Below are positions 15,067 through 22,253 of a DNA stretch of 64,000 nucleotides, one piece after another (positions within the stretch are counted from its first letter, which is position 1; every line of letters begins with the position of its first letter). Under the pieces are notes generated by a model, which saw only the letters and a list, made by a program, of their open reading frames with translations, was not told where the DNA came from and searched no databases. The stretch covers positions 1-64,000 of the forward strand of contig NZ_JABEND010000009.1 in assembly GCF_013002705.1 (NCBI RefSeq), in the 5' to 3' direction. A program made the position numbers and the translations under genes. Source of the stretch: Nakamurella aerolata (GTDB taxonomy: Bacteria; Actinomycetota; Actinomycetes; Mycobacteriales; Nakamurellaceae).

Positions 15067-15509
15067 GAGACGACCCCAACCCAACACTCGACGCCGCACG
15101 TGCCTGGGCTGCCGCCGGCGCCAGCATCGTCCCCGTCGCCACCGACGGCAGCAAACGCCCAGCGGGACAATGGAAACACTGGCAAACCCAACGCGCCGAC
15201 ACGGCCCAAATCGACGCATGGCTCACCGGCGGGTGGCTGCATGGCTGGCTGTGCAATGAGCCGCTGCCCCGTGAGGGTGTGGTGGTGATGCAGGCCGAGC
15301 GTGGGGGTCACACCCACAACCTGCACGGCGAGGACTGCCTGTACGACCCGATCGAAACTGGTTTGCACATCGGCACTCTCACCGTCCCGGAGGGACGGGA
15401 GGCGCTGCTGACGCATCAGGAGCACGGTGCTCTGCTGATCGGTGCGGGCACCTATCGGGTCGGTGGTCAGCGGGAGTACGCCGGGGAGTGGCGTCGTGTC
15501 GCGGACTAG
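15063..15509 (+). CDS. Truncated Prim-Pol N-terminus fused to duplicated module
   Basis: 148 aa in two parts. Residues 1-65 (LDAARAWAAAGASIVPV, DGSKRPAGQWKHWQTQ) match the start of bifunctional primase-polymerase (Prim-Pol/AEP) proteins but stop before any catalytic Asp motif. Residues 66-148 are copy B of the module in the 11669 gene. It therefore cannot be an active primase. The fusion arose when the 249-bp repeat replaced the rest of the primase gene. ATG 15063 overlaps the previous stop. Confidence 0.75.
   Translation: MRDDPNPTLDAARAWAAAGASIVPVATDGSKRPAGQWKHWQTQRADTAQIDAWLTGGWLHGWLCNEPLPREGVVVMQAERGGHTHNLHGEDCLYDPIETGLHIGTLTVPEGREALLTHQEHGALLIGAGTYRVGGQREYAGEWRRVAD
15261..15509 (+). repeat. 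249-bp direct repeat, copy B
   Basis: Second copy of 11717-11965. Its left border falls exactly at the fusion with the Prim-Pol fragment; the right border is the stop codon region (GACTAG versus GACTGA). Confidence 0.9.
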
Positions 15510-15744
15510 CTCTGTCGCTACCTGCCACGCGGTCACCACCCGCGACGGCATCGAGGATGCCTGCGGCAAACCTGCCGTGTGCGTGAAGCGCTGGCCCGAG
15601 GACGAGTGGGACACCGAGCTGCGAGCGACGGGCCCGGCGTGCGCCTACCACGCACACCGGTACGGTCACGCGCTGCCGATCACGGATGAGATCGAGCAGG
15701 CGATAGTGGCTGCTAATCGACAGGTTCCGTGCGGTGAGCGATGA
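15496..15744 (+). CDS. Cys-rich hypothetical protein (82 aa)
   Basis: Four Cys (ATCHAV, DACGKPAVC, PACAYH) with the look of a zinc-binding module and a C-terminal helix. GTG 15496 overlaps the previous gene by 14 nt. Confidence 0.55.
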   Translation: MSRTSSVATCHAVTTRDGIEDACGKPAVCVKRWPEDEWDTELRATGPACAYHAHRYGHALPITDEIEQAIVAANRQVPCGER

Positions 15745-15911
15745 GCACGCACTGGTATCTGCAATCGCGTCCCGGCCGTCCGCTGCACCTGGCGCCGTGG
15801 ATCGCTGACCGCGCCGAACACCAATCGCTGCCTGGCCGTGCTGGCCGAACTCACCGCCGCAGCCGAGAACGCCACAGCCACAACACAATCCAAGGAGAAC
15901 TGAACCAATGA
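15741..15911 (+). CDS. Small protein, possibly frameshifted
   Basis: The open frame gives 56 aa, and start and stop overlap the neighbours (ATGA). After about residue 26 the +2 frame has stronger GC3 and a more natural sequence (NTNRCLAVLAELTAAAENA), suggesting a single-base change that moved the C-terminus out of frame. Confidence 0.4.
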   Translation: MSTHWYLQSRPGRPLHLAPWIADRAEHQSLPGRAGRTHRRSRERHSHNTIQGELNQ

Positions 15912-16678
15912 CCATCCCCAATTTCATGCCCTTGCTGCGCAAGGGCATCGGCAAGATCCCCGCCGAAGGCGGCTGTCTCGTACAGGTGGCGTCCTATCTG
16001 GCCGATGGACTCTCGTGGACGGATCAGACCCCGTGCGTGCACCCGGTGCTGCGGAGTCTGGCAATCGCAGTGAATGACCGCGTGTCGGATGCGGTGCGCC
16101 CCACTCTGGCGCCGCTGGCGGTTGACCTGGTAGGCACAGGGCCGGGACCGAAAGGGGTTGAGGGACAACAGCTTTCAGTGCGGCTGGCAGTGTGGTTTGC
16201 CCGCCAGGTGCTGCGCGAGAGTGACCAGGTGTCACTGCGGGCAATCGAGACTGCCGAGGCGTGGGCGGACGAGCCGACCAGACGGAACGCCCACGCCGCT
16301 GCCAATGCTGCCCGTACTGCCCGTGCTGCTGCCAATACTGCCAGTGCTGCTGGGGGTACCGCTGCCAATACTGCCAATACTGCCAATACTGCTGCTCGTG
16401 CTGCTGCCTATGCTGCTGCCAGTGCTGCTGCCAGTGCTGCTACCAGTGCTGCCAATTTTGCTGCTGCCAGTGCTGCTGCCAATACTGCCAGTGCTGCTGG
16501 GGGTACCGCTGCCACCAGCAGTGCATTGGTCGCCCTGCTCACTGGCGCTATCGCAGAGCACCGCCGCCTGACTGGTCACCAGCCCGAGCCCATCGATCCC
16601 GAGCGTCAGCAGTACGTGCTGGAAACTCTGGGCGTTGGCGGTGATCAGCCGGAGCGGGCCAGTCAGGCGGTGGAGTGA
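15908..16678 (+). CDS. Alanine-rich repeat protein
   Basis: 256 aa. A folded N-terminal region of about 120 residues (LLRKGIGKIPAEGGCLVQVASYLADG) is followed by about 75 residues of Ala with Asn, Thr, Ser and Tyr (AANTASAAGGTAANTA type). The protein ends in a short domain (LTGAIAEHRRLTGHQPEP). The Ala tract should form long helices. Start overlaps the previous stop (ATGA). Confidence 0.7.
   Translation: MTIPNFMPLLRKGIGKIPAEGGCLVQVASYLADGLSWTDQTPCVHPVLRSLAIAVNDRVSDAVRPTLAPLAVDLVGTGPGPKGVEGQQLSVRLAVWFARQVLRESDQVSLRAIETAEAWADEPTRRNAHAAANAARTARAAANTASAAGGTAANTANTANTAARAAAYAAASAAASAATSAANFAAASAAANTASAAGGTAATSSALVALLTGAIAEHRRLTGHQPEPIDPERQQYVLETLGVGGDQPERASQAVE
16291..16512 (+). repeat. GCTGCC/AATACTGCC trinucleotide-type array
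   Basis: In-frame low-complexity DNA dominated by GCTGCC, AATACTGCC and AGTGCTGCC units. The 30-nt segment around GCTGGGGGTACCGCTGCC occurs twice (about 16350 and 16496). It codes for the Ala-rich tract. Confidence 0.85.
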
Positions 16679-16926
16679 TGCCTGTACACGAGTGCCCGCA
16701 GTGCACCTGCATCGACGACGAGAGCTACGACCCGACCCCGATCACACTGCCGTGCACCAGTATCGAGCCCGGCAGGTGCACCGACCCATGGTGTCCAGCG
16801 CACGCCACGTGCGGCGCCTGCGGCAGCGGCCTGGTCATCAACGATGGCGACCCGGCGTTCTGCCCAGAGTGTCAGCACGACGTGATGCCAGCCGGCACTT
16901 GCCTGTTGGACGGGACGGTGGCGTGA
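16678..16926 (+). CDS. Cys-rich zinc-binding protein (82 aa)
   Basis: Twelve Cys arranged as pairs (CPQCTC, CTDPWC, CGACG, CPEC), probably two zinc ribbons. ATG 16678 shares a base with the preceding stop. Function unknown. Confidence 0.6.
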   Translation: MPVHECPQCTCIDDESYDPTPITLPCTSIEPGRCTDPWCPAHATCGACGSGLVINDGDPAFCPECQHDVMPAGTCLLDGTVA

Positions 16927-17120
16927 TGCGCACCTACAGCGACCCCGACCACAGCCAGCCTATGCACCCCGACGTGTGCCCCTGCTCGCAGCGCGTCGAT
17001 CACCCGCGGCTCCACCGGTGGCGGTTCGACGGGGATGACCACTACGTCATCTGCGTGTACTGCGATCAGATGCGGGACGCGATGTCGGGGCGGATCATCC
17101 GGGCAGGCGGTGCGTCGTGA
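16926..17120 (+). CDS. Small CxxC protein (64 aa)
   Basis: VCPCSQR and VICVYCDQM supply four Cys spaced for one metal site. Coupled to both neighbours. Confidence 0.55.
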   Translation: MRTYSDPDHSQPMHPDVCPCSQRVDHPRLHRWRFDGDDHYVICVYCDQMRDAMSGRIIRAGGAS

Positions 17121-17425
17121 GCATCTGGGCATCCCGCACCCCGATCGGCTGGTCCGCCGACTACGGAAAAGTCAAGGTATGCGAAGACTCTCACCGCTAC
17201 CCGGACTACGACGGGGGGCTATCCGAGGTGGAGGTTGCCTCCATCCCGGCGTGGTGCGTGCCCGGCCACGAGGACCAGTACGAGTCGGAGGCGGTCGGGC
17301 CGTGGCTGCGCCTGACCGGCATCGAGAGTGTGGTGCTGGACGAGCAGGCGGTGAGGGTGCTGTGCGGGCAGCTGTGCGAGTGGCTCGCCCAGGACAAGGT
17401 ACGACCACCAGGGGACGCGTCGTGA
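17117..17425 (+). CDS. Hypothetical protein (102 aa)
   Basis: Acidic, with the helical end EQAVRVLCGQLCEWLAQDKV similar in layout to the end of the 9193 protein. GTG start overlapping the previous stop. Not recognised. Confidence 0.6.
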   Translation: MSIWASRTPIGWSADYGKVKVCEDSHRYPDYDGGLSEVEVASIPAWCVPGHEDQYESEAVGPWLRLTGIESVVLDEQAVRVLCGQLCEWLAQDKVRPPGDAS

Positions 17426-17547
17426 TCGGCCGGCGGCTCCTGCACGCCATCACCCCGTGCCTGTGTGGGCACTGGCAGTGGCAACACCGCACCGCCTGCC
17501 GGGTGTGCGCCTGCGGGTGGTACCGACCAGACAAGGACACACCATGA
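17422..17547 (+). CDS. Small zinc-ribbon protein B
   Basis: 41 aa with HAITPCLCGHWQWQHR and CRVCACGWYRP: the same motif order as the 14887 protein, so the two are paralogues from a local duplication. Confidence 0.6.
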   Translation: MIGRRLLHAITPCLCGHWQWQHRTACRVCACGWYRPDKDTP

Positions 17548-17840
17548 CCCGAGACCCATTGCCGCAGTTGGAGTTCAGCACCCCGCTGTGCCCTCTGTGC
17601 GAAACCGAGACACGTTTCGAACCCGGTGTCGGCTTCCTCTGCGACGACTGCAACGCCGCTTGGAACGAAGACGGCGCTTTCGATGAGTTCACGGACTCGG
17701 CGGAGCAGTGTCCCGAGACGAGAGTGAACGAGTGGACCGGGAGAACGTTCCGGTGCCAGCTCGCCGCCGGGCACACCGGAGACCCGTTGCTGCACATGAA
17801 CGCTGCGGTGCTGCCGTGGCGTCAGGGCGGTGCGTCGTGA
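17544..17840 (+). CDS. Zinc-ribbon protein (98 aa)
   Basis: LCPLCETETRFEPGVGFLCDDCNAAW is a clear four-Cys ribbon at about 15-40. A second Cys/His region (FRCQLAAGHTGDPLLH) follows. May bind nucleic acid or a protein partner. Confidence 0.65.
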   Translation: MTRDPLPQLEFSTPLCPLCETETRFEPGVGFLCDDCNAAWNEDGAFDEFTDSAEQCPETRVNEWTGRTFRCQLAAGHTGDPLLHMNAAVLPWRQGGAS

Positions 17841-18148
17841 CCACGACGACACTGCTTGCGTTGGGCGAGGTGTGGCGCGTCTTCGACAGCCACCAGATCA
17901 GCCCAGAGGGGCTCCACGTCGAAGGATCGCTGATCGCATACCCGATCATCGATGTGCGGTTCGAGTCGCGCGCCGACCTCGACGCGTTCGCCGCTGCCGA
18001 CAAGGCCACCAAGCACGTCGAGCACAACCACACGAAAAACCGCGGGTACGACAAGGTGTCGGCGCGGTATGAGCGCCCCGGCCGGCGGATGCGGTTGCGG
18101 CACTTCTGCTTTCCGCACTGCGACGACTACCAGGACGGTGCATCATGA
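17837..18148 (+). CDS. Hypothetical protein (103 aa)
   Basis: A beta-rich first half (IIDVRFESRADLDAF), then a basic helix and FCFPHCDDY. GTG start overlaps the previous stop. No family recognised. Confidence 0.6.
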   Translation: MTTTTLLALGEVWRVFDSHQISPEGLHVEGSLIAYPIIDVRFESRADLDAFAAADKATKHVEHNHTKNRGYDKVSARYERPGRRMRLRHFCFPHCDDYQDGAS

Positions 18149-18597
18149 CCCACGACACCGACCTTCTGCCACCGCCAGACCCGGTGGTCCCGTGCTGCGA
18201 CACCGCCGCGTACAGCTACGGCGAGCAGTGCACCTGTTGGGTGGCCGAGTACGACCAGCCGCAGCAGCCGATCATGCCCGGCCCGCCACCGGTTCGCCGA
18301 TCGATGTGTCGAGACTGCGCCTACCGCACCGACTCTCCCGAGCGCGCCGATATCGGCGGTGACCCGCTCGATTTCACCCGCGCGACACCGTTCTACTGCC
18401 ACCAGGGGGTGCGGAGCGTCGCGCGGTGGCGGCACCCCTCCGGCGCTGTCATCGAGGCGCCAGCGGGTGCCTACGACCCGCCGCAGACCCCCGGGGTGAT
18501 CTACGCGGCCGACGGTCGCCCCGAGCCGCTGTGCGCCGGCTGGGCGGCGTCGAATGGCCTGCCGCGGACGTACGAGCCTGCCGGCGGTGCGTCGTGA
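18145..18597 (+). CDS. Cys-rich hypothetical protein (150 aa)
   Basis: Cys pairs PCCDTA, CTCW, CRDC and PFYCHQG, with a proline-rich linker (about 38-52). It probably binds metal. Coupled by ATGA and GTGA overlaps. Confidence 0.6.
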   Translation: MTHDTDLLPPPDPVVPCCDTAAYSYGEQCTCWVAEYDQPQQPIMPGPPPVRRSMCRDCAYRTDSPERADIGGDPLDFTRATPFYCHQGVRSVARWRHPSGAVIEAPAGAYDPPQTPGVIYAADGRPEPLCAGWAASNGLPRTYEPAGGAS

Positions 18598-18887
18598 CCC
18601 CCACCGCCGCGCCCGAGCGGCTCGCCGCGGCGGTCCGCACCATCAGCCCACTGATCGGTGTCTCGGCCCCGCTGGGGGTGTGGCGGCACCGCGGTATCGG
18701 TTCCACCGCATGGATTGTCGGCTGCCGGCGCTGCTACTGGTGGCGCGGCTGCGCGACGTGGCGGGGCGCGGTCGATGCCGGAGGCCAGCATCTGGTCGGC
18801 GTGCATCGGTGGCCAGGCGTGTGGGCCGTGGAGTTATCCACAGAGCAGGTTGGCAGACCTGCCCAGCGTGTGACACAACCGAGCTAG
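18594..18887 (+). CDS. Hypothetical Trp/Cys protein (97 aa)
   Basis: Central segment VGCRRCYWWRGCATWRGAV has three Cys and four Trp. Not recognised. Last gene of the long 4-nt-overlap train; a 14-nt gap with a new ribosome site follows. Confidence 0.55.
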   Translation: MTPTAAPERLAAAVRTISPLIGVSAPLGVWRHRGIGSTAWIVGCRRCYWWRGCATWRGAVDAGGQHLVGVHRWPGVWAVELSTEQVGRPAQRVTQPS

Positions 18888-18901
18888 GAGGTGAGAAAGT
18901 C

Positions 18902-19081
18902 ATGCCGAGAGACGGCGATGTGAATGATGAAGAACTGCGCCGACGCAATGCCCTCGCGCTATCGATTATTCAACACCGGGCGCTGTCTGAGCGCAGTTGG
19001 GATTCCGTGCGCCTGGCACTTCTCGGCGCGACGGTTCAGGAAATCATGGAAGTGGAAAGGGGCACTCGACGATGCCAGTGA
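18902..19081 (+). CDS. Small helical protein (59 aa)
   Basis: AGGAGGTGAG at 18886-18895 is the best Shine-Dalgarno of the early region and restarts the operon. Sequence is helical and charged (DEELRRRNALALSII). Ends inside the next gene. Confidence 0.6.
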   Translation: MPRDGDVNDEELRRRNALALSIIQHRALSERSWDSVRLALLGATVQEIMEVERGTRRCQ

Positions 19082-19815
19082 CCTTTCATGTCGATCCAGA
19101 CTTCTACGACCACCCCAAGTGCATCGGCTTGTCTGATGCTGCGGTGGCGCTCTGGGTGCGTGCCGGTTCGTACTCCGTGGCCAAGCTGACTGACGGCTTG
19201 ATCACCGTGGCGACCCTCGCACTGCTCTCCCGAGACGCTGATGCGGCAGCTGACGAGCTGGTCCGTGCGGGGTTGTGGCGTAGAGCTCGAGGCGGGTTTC
19301 GGTTCCATCAGTGGGGGGAAAGAAACCTAACGAGAGCAGCAGTCTCGAAGAAGCGGAAGGCATGGAGGGACGAGAAGCGCAACGCAAAGGACAAATCGGA
19401 TACCCGCAGGTCAGAGGGCAAGTTTTCCGGTCCGGAATCCGGTCCGGAATCTGACCCGGAATCGGCGCGGAATCCGGTCCGGATTCTCACACATGGTAGT
19501 GGTAGTGGTTCTGGTAGTGGTTCTGGTGGTGAGACGCGCAAGCGCGCACACCGCCTCCCAGACGATTGGCAACCCGACGACGGTCTGATAGCGTGGGCTG
19601 CAGCGAAGTGCCCAGACGTGAACTACGATCGTGCAGTCGAACGATTCAGGAACTTCTGGCACTCGTCGTCCGGCTCATCAGCTTCAAAGCTGGATTGGCG
19701 TAAAGCATTTCAAAACTGGATGCTGAAAGATCAAACCGATCTCGAAGCGAAACGGCCCGCTAAAGTTCAACGTTTGCGGACCTCCGACGGTCGCCCATTC
19801 CTGGGGCCACTATGA
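19072..19815 (+). CDS. Replisome-organiser-like protein
   Basis: 247 aa. The N-terminus (FHVDPDFYDHPKCIGLSDAA, ALWVRAGSYSVAKLTDG) and gene position match actinophage replication initiators/organisers of DnaD-like layout. A winged-helix domain (about 1-90) is followed by a basic region, a GPES and a Gly-Ser repeat linker (about 120-160), and a C-terminal domain with RFRNFWHSSSG and DWRKAFQNWML. It would load the DnaB-like ATPase encoded next (ATGA overlap). The origin may lie in or near this gene. Confidence 0.7.
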   Translation: MPVTFHVDPDFYDHPKCIGLSDAAVALWVRAGSYSVAKLTDGLITVATLALLSRDADAAADELVRAGLWRRARGGFRFHQWGERNLTRAAVSKKRKAWRDEKRNAKDKSDTRRSEGKFSGPESGPESDPESARNPVRILTHGSGSGSGSGSGGETRKRAHRLPDDWQPDDGLIAWAAAKCPDVNYDRAVERFRNFWHSSSGSSASKLDWRKAFQNWMLKDQTDLEAKRPAKVQRLRTSDGRPFLGPL

Positions 19816-21086
19816 GTGATATCCAGGAAACCGCCGTTTACGCCGAGCACGCGGTCATCGGCTCCGCGCTACTAGGCTCAACCCGATCACTGCTCGAGCT
19901 GACCGACGGCGATTTCACCGACGGTCGGTGCCGACTCATTGCCACGACCATCCGGGACATGCTCCGCCGCGAGGAACACGTCGACACCATCACCGTGGCC
20001 GACAAGCTGTTCGGCAGGGTCGGGCCCGAACACATCCACAAGCTCGCCTCCGCAGTGCCGATGGCCGATGCCGGCGGCTGGTACGCCGGCATCGTCCGCA
20101 ACGCCACCCGGGTTCGCGTCACCGCGCAGGCGCATCGCCGTGCCCTGCAGGCACTTTCCGGCGATGAGCCGGCCGAGGTGGTCGATCAGACTCACACGGA
20201 CACGATCTCCGACCTCGAGGCCGTGCCGCCCCTGCTGGACGTGGCACCTGACGCGGACCCGCCGACGATCGCCGACCTGCTCGACCTCGAGTTCACCCAC
20301 GACTGGCTCGTGCCCGGTCTCATGGAACGTCGCGAGCGGATAGTCCTCGTCGCCGCCGAAGGCGCGGGAAAGTCGGTGTGGCTCAGCCAGATCGGCATTG
20401 CCCTCGCCGGCGGCTGCCACCCCATGACCGGTCAGCGCATCGACGGGCCGAAGCGGGTCCTGCTGATCGACGCGGAGAACTCGCTGCAGCAGACGCAACG
20501 GCGCTTCCGGTGGATCGCCGACCGGTTCGGCGATCGGCTGACCGTCGGCTGGGCGAGGAACGTCATCCACCACATCCGCCCCGAGGGATTGGACCTGCCC
20601 GGCCGCGACCGGGCCTGGCTGATGAAGGTGTGCGCCGCGGCGAGCCCGGACCTGATCATCTTCACCCCCGCCTACAAGCTGATGCGCGGAAACCCGCAGC
20701 TCGACTCAGATGTGCTAGCCCTCCTGCAGGTGATGGACGAGGTGCGGGTGCGGCACAACGCAGCCCTGCTCATCGAAACCCACACCGGACACGGCCTCGA
20801 CGAGACCGGCCGCCGGGCAGTGCGCCCCTACGGATCGTCGGTGTGGCTGCGGTGGCCGGAGATCGGCATCGGACTCACCCGCCACGTCGTCAACGAGATG
20901 GTGATGGACGACGAGCTCGCCGTGGGTCAGTGGCGCGGCATGCGCGAAGAACGCGCCTGGCCCTCTGTCATTCAGCGCGGCCGTGACCGGCAGCTGCCAT
21001 GGATCGAAGCCGGATCCGAGTACTGGGGTGCCGTGCGCCGAGCACCCCTCGACATCCCACCCGACCCGAGAGTGAAGGACGACTGA
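19812..21086 (+). CDS. DnaB-N/RecA-fold replicative ATPase
   Basis: 424 aa. A DnaB-type N-terminal domain (about 8-110: EHAVIGSALLG, DMLRREEHVDTITVAD) is joined to a RepA/AAA_25-like motor. The Walker A is AAEGAGKS (about 180) and the Walker B LLIDAEN (about 218), followed by LIIFTPAYKL and LIETHTGHG. It is probably the phage helicase or a helicase loader. It is shorter than bacterial DnaB and lacks a primase part. Confidence 0.82.
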   Translation: MSDIQETAVYAEHAVIGSALLGSTRSLLELTDGDFTDGRCRLIATTIRDMLRREEHVDTITVADKLFGRVGPEHIHKLASAVPMADAGGWYAGIVRNATRVRVTAQAHRRALQALSGDEPAEVVDQTHTDTISDLEAVPPLLDVAPDADPPTIADLLDLEFTHDWLVPGLMERRERIVLVAAEGAGKSVWLSQIGIALAGGCHPMTGQRIDGPKRVLLIDAENSLQQTQRRFRWIADRFGDRLTVGWARNVIHHIRPEGLDLPGRDRAWLMKVCAAASPDLIIFTPAYKLMRGNPQLDSDVLALLQVMDEVRVRHNAALLIETHTGHGLDETGRRAVRPYGSSVWLRWPEIGIGLTRHVVNEMVMDDELAVGQWRGMREERAWPSVIQRGRDRQLPWIEAGSEYWGAVRRAPLDIPPDPRVKDD

Positions 21087-21114
21087 TGCCCATTGAAACC
21101 TGTTGGTGGCGGCC

Positions 21115-21480
21115 ATGATCGCCACCAGTCAGACCCTGGACCTGCCCTACCCGACGCTGCCGCTCCGCTCGAACCACCGGCACCACTGGCACACCCGAGC
21201 TCGCATCACCGCGGAGATTCGCGGGCAGTCCGCGTGGATCGCGAAAGCCGCACTGCGCCCGGTGGTCGGGCCGGTGACGGTCACGCTGCTGTGGTGCGTC
21301 ACCGACAAACGCATCCGCGACGCCGGCGCCGGCGCACCGACGTTGAAAGCGGTGATCGACGGGCTGGTCGACGCGGGCATCCTGCCTGCCGATGACGACT
21401 CGGTGGTCGTGGCCGAGACGTACCGGGTGGTCCGTGGCACCTACCGCGGGGTGCGGGTGCTGATCGAGGCCGCGTCGTGA
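21115..21480 (+). CDS. RusA-like Holliday junction resolvase
   Basis: 121 aa with the RusA pattern: LPLRSNHRHHWHTRARIT, then the acidic cluster DKRIRDAGAGAPTLKAVIDG and DDSVVVAETY. The canonical R-x-D-x2-N is seen here as R-x-R-D with Asp120-type acids downstream, so activity needs checking. It cuts Holliday junctions made during phage recombination or before packaging. ATG 21115 is chosen; in-frame GTG and TTG codons lie upstream. Confidence 0.8.
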   Translation: MIATSQTLDLPYPTLPLRSNHRHHWHTRARITAEIRGQSAWIAKAALRPVVGPVTVTLLWCVTDKRIRDAGAGAPTLKAVIDGLVDAGILPADDDSVVVAETYRVVRGTYRGVRVLIEAAS

Positions 21481-21668
21481 ACGAAGTGACCTCACTGGCC
21501 GAGAGGGTCGGACCTGCCCGCCACGTCGAGCTCGACGTGCAAGCCGCAGCCCTCGTCGTCCTCGCCAGGCATGGCGCGCTGGACCTGAGAGAGCCGCTGG
21601 GCATCGACCTGGACGCCCTGCGAGTGTGGAGACAGAAAAGGAAATCTGATGCCGCAGAAACGATCTGA
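21477..21668 (+). CDS. Hypothetical protein (63 aa)
   Basis: Helical; no family recognised. GTG overlaps the resolvase stop; its end overlaps the next gene by 20 nt. Confidence 0.5.
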   Translation: MNEVTSLAERVGPARHVELDVQAAALVVLARHGALDLREPLGIDLDALRVWRQKRKSDAAETI

Positions 21669-21906
21669 GGGCTTCGCTGAGCTCCGCCGCATCGCTGCGG
21701 AAAGCCCACCACCGCCACGGCCGTTCGACCCTGCTGCCGAGTTCCGCGTCGCCGCGGCCTACTGCCGCGGCATCTACGGGCCACCTCGTCACCGGCACCG
21801 CCTGCACCCGCACTGGGAGGCGCATGCACGAGGGCGCACATCCCGGCTTCGAGCCGCGCGCAGCGACTACCGCCGGAAGACCAAGCACCGCAGGAGGAAC
21901 CGATGA
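21649..21906 (+). CDS. Basic hypothetical protein (85 aa)
   Basis: Very rich in Arg, His and Pro, with a highly basic C-terminus (RKTKHRRRNR); likely binds nucleic acid. Starts in the previous gene and ends by ATGA overlap. Confidence 0.55.
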   Translation: MPQKRSEGFAELRRIAAESPPPPRPFDPAAEFRVAAAYCRGIYGPPRHRHRLHPHWEAHARGRTSRLRAARSDYRRKTKHRRRNR

Positions 21907-22253
21907 TGAACCAGTGGACCTTCATTGCTGCCGTTGCAGCTTTCTGGGCAGCCGTCCTTGTCTGGACAACCTGGATGAGTCGCCGGCAGGCTGACAGGGA
22001 GGCGCAGCGACGAGAACGCCAGCAGGAGAACGAACATCGCTGGCAGGAGCGGCGCGATGAGCGCATACGGGAAGCCAGGCGCTCAGACGACCAGGAGTAC
22101 CTGACTGCGCTTCGGACAGTCATCCAGCCTCGGCCGGGAGTGTTCGTCGCGGATGCCAATCAGATCGGACGCGTCGTCAAGGCCGCCGCGGAGCGCGCTG
22201 GGCGAGGCCTCGGGCGCATCGCCACAGACAGGGACGATCAGGAGACCATGTGA
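21903..22253 (+). CDS. Membrane-anchored coiled-coil protein
   Basis: 116 aa. One N-terminal transmembrane helix (FIAAVAAFWAAVLVWTTWM, about 7-25) is followed by about 45 residues of Arg/Glu-rich coiled coil and a small C-terminal domain. Function unknown. Confidence 0.65.
   Translation: MMNQWTFIAAVAAFWAAVLVWTTWMSRRQADREAQRRERQQENEHRWQERRDERIREARRSDDQEYLTALRTVIQPRPGVFVADANQIGRVVKAAAERAGRGLGRIATDRDDQETM

Noticed and set aside
15063-15260. Functional Prim-Pol primase
   Set aside because: Only the first 65 residues exist, with none of the catalytic acidic motifs.
16291-16512. GCTGCC repeats as a possible CRISPR or iteron array
   Set aside because: Irregular codon-scale repeats coding for Ala-rich protein; no spacer structure.
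21086-21118. 11-codon frame between the helicase and RusA-like genes
   Set aside because: ATG overlaps the helicase stop but the peptide is too short to support; may only couple translation to the resolvase gene.
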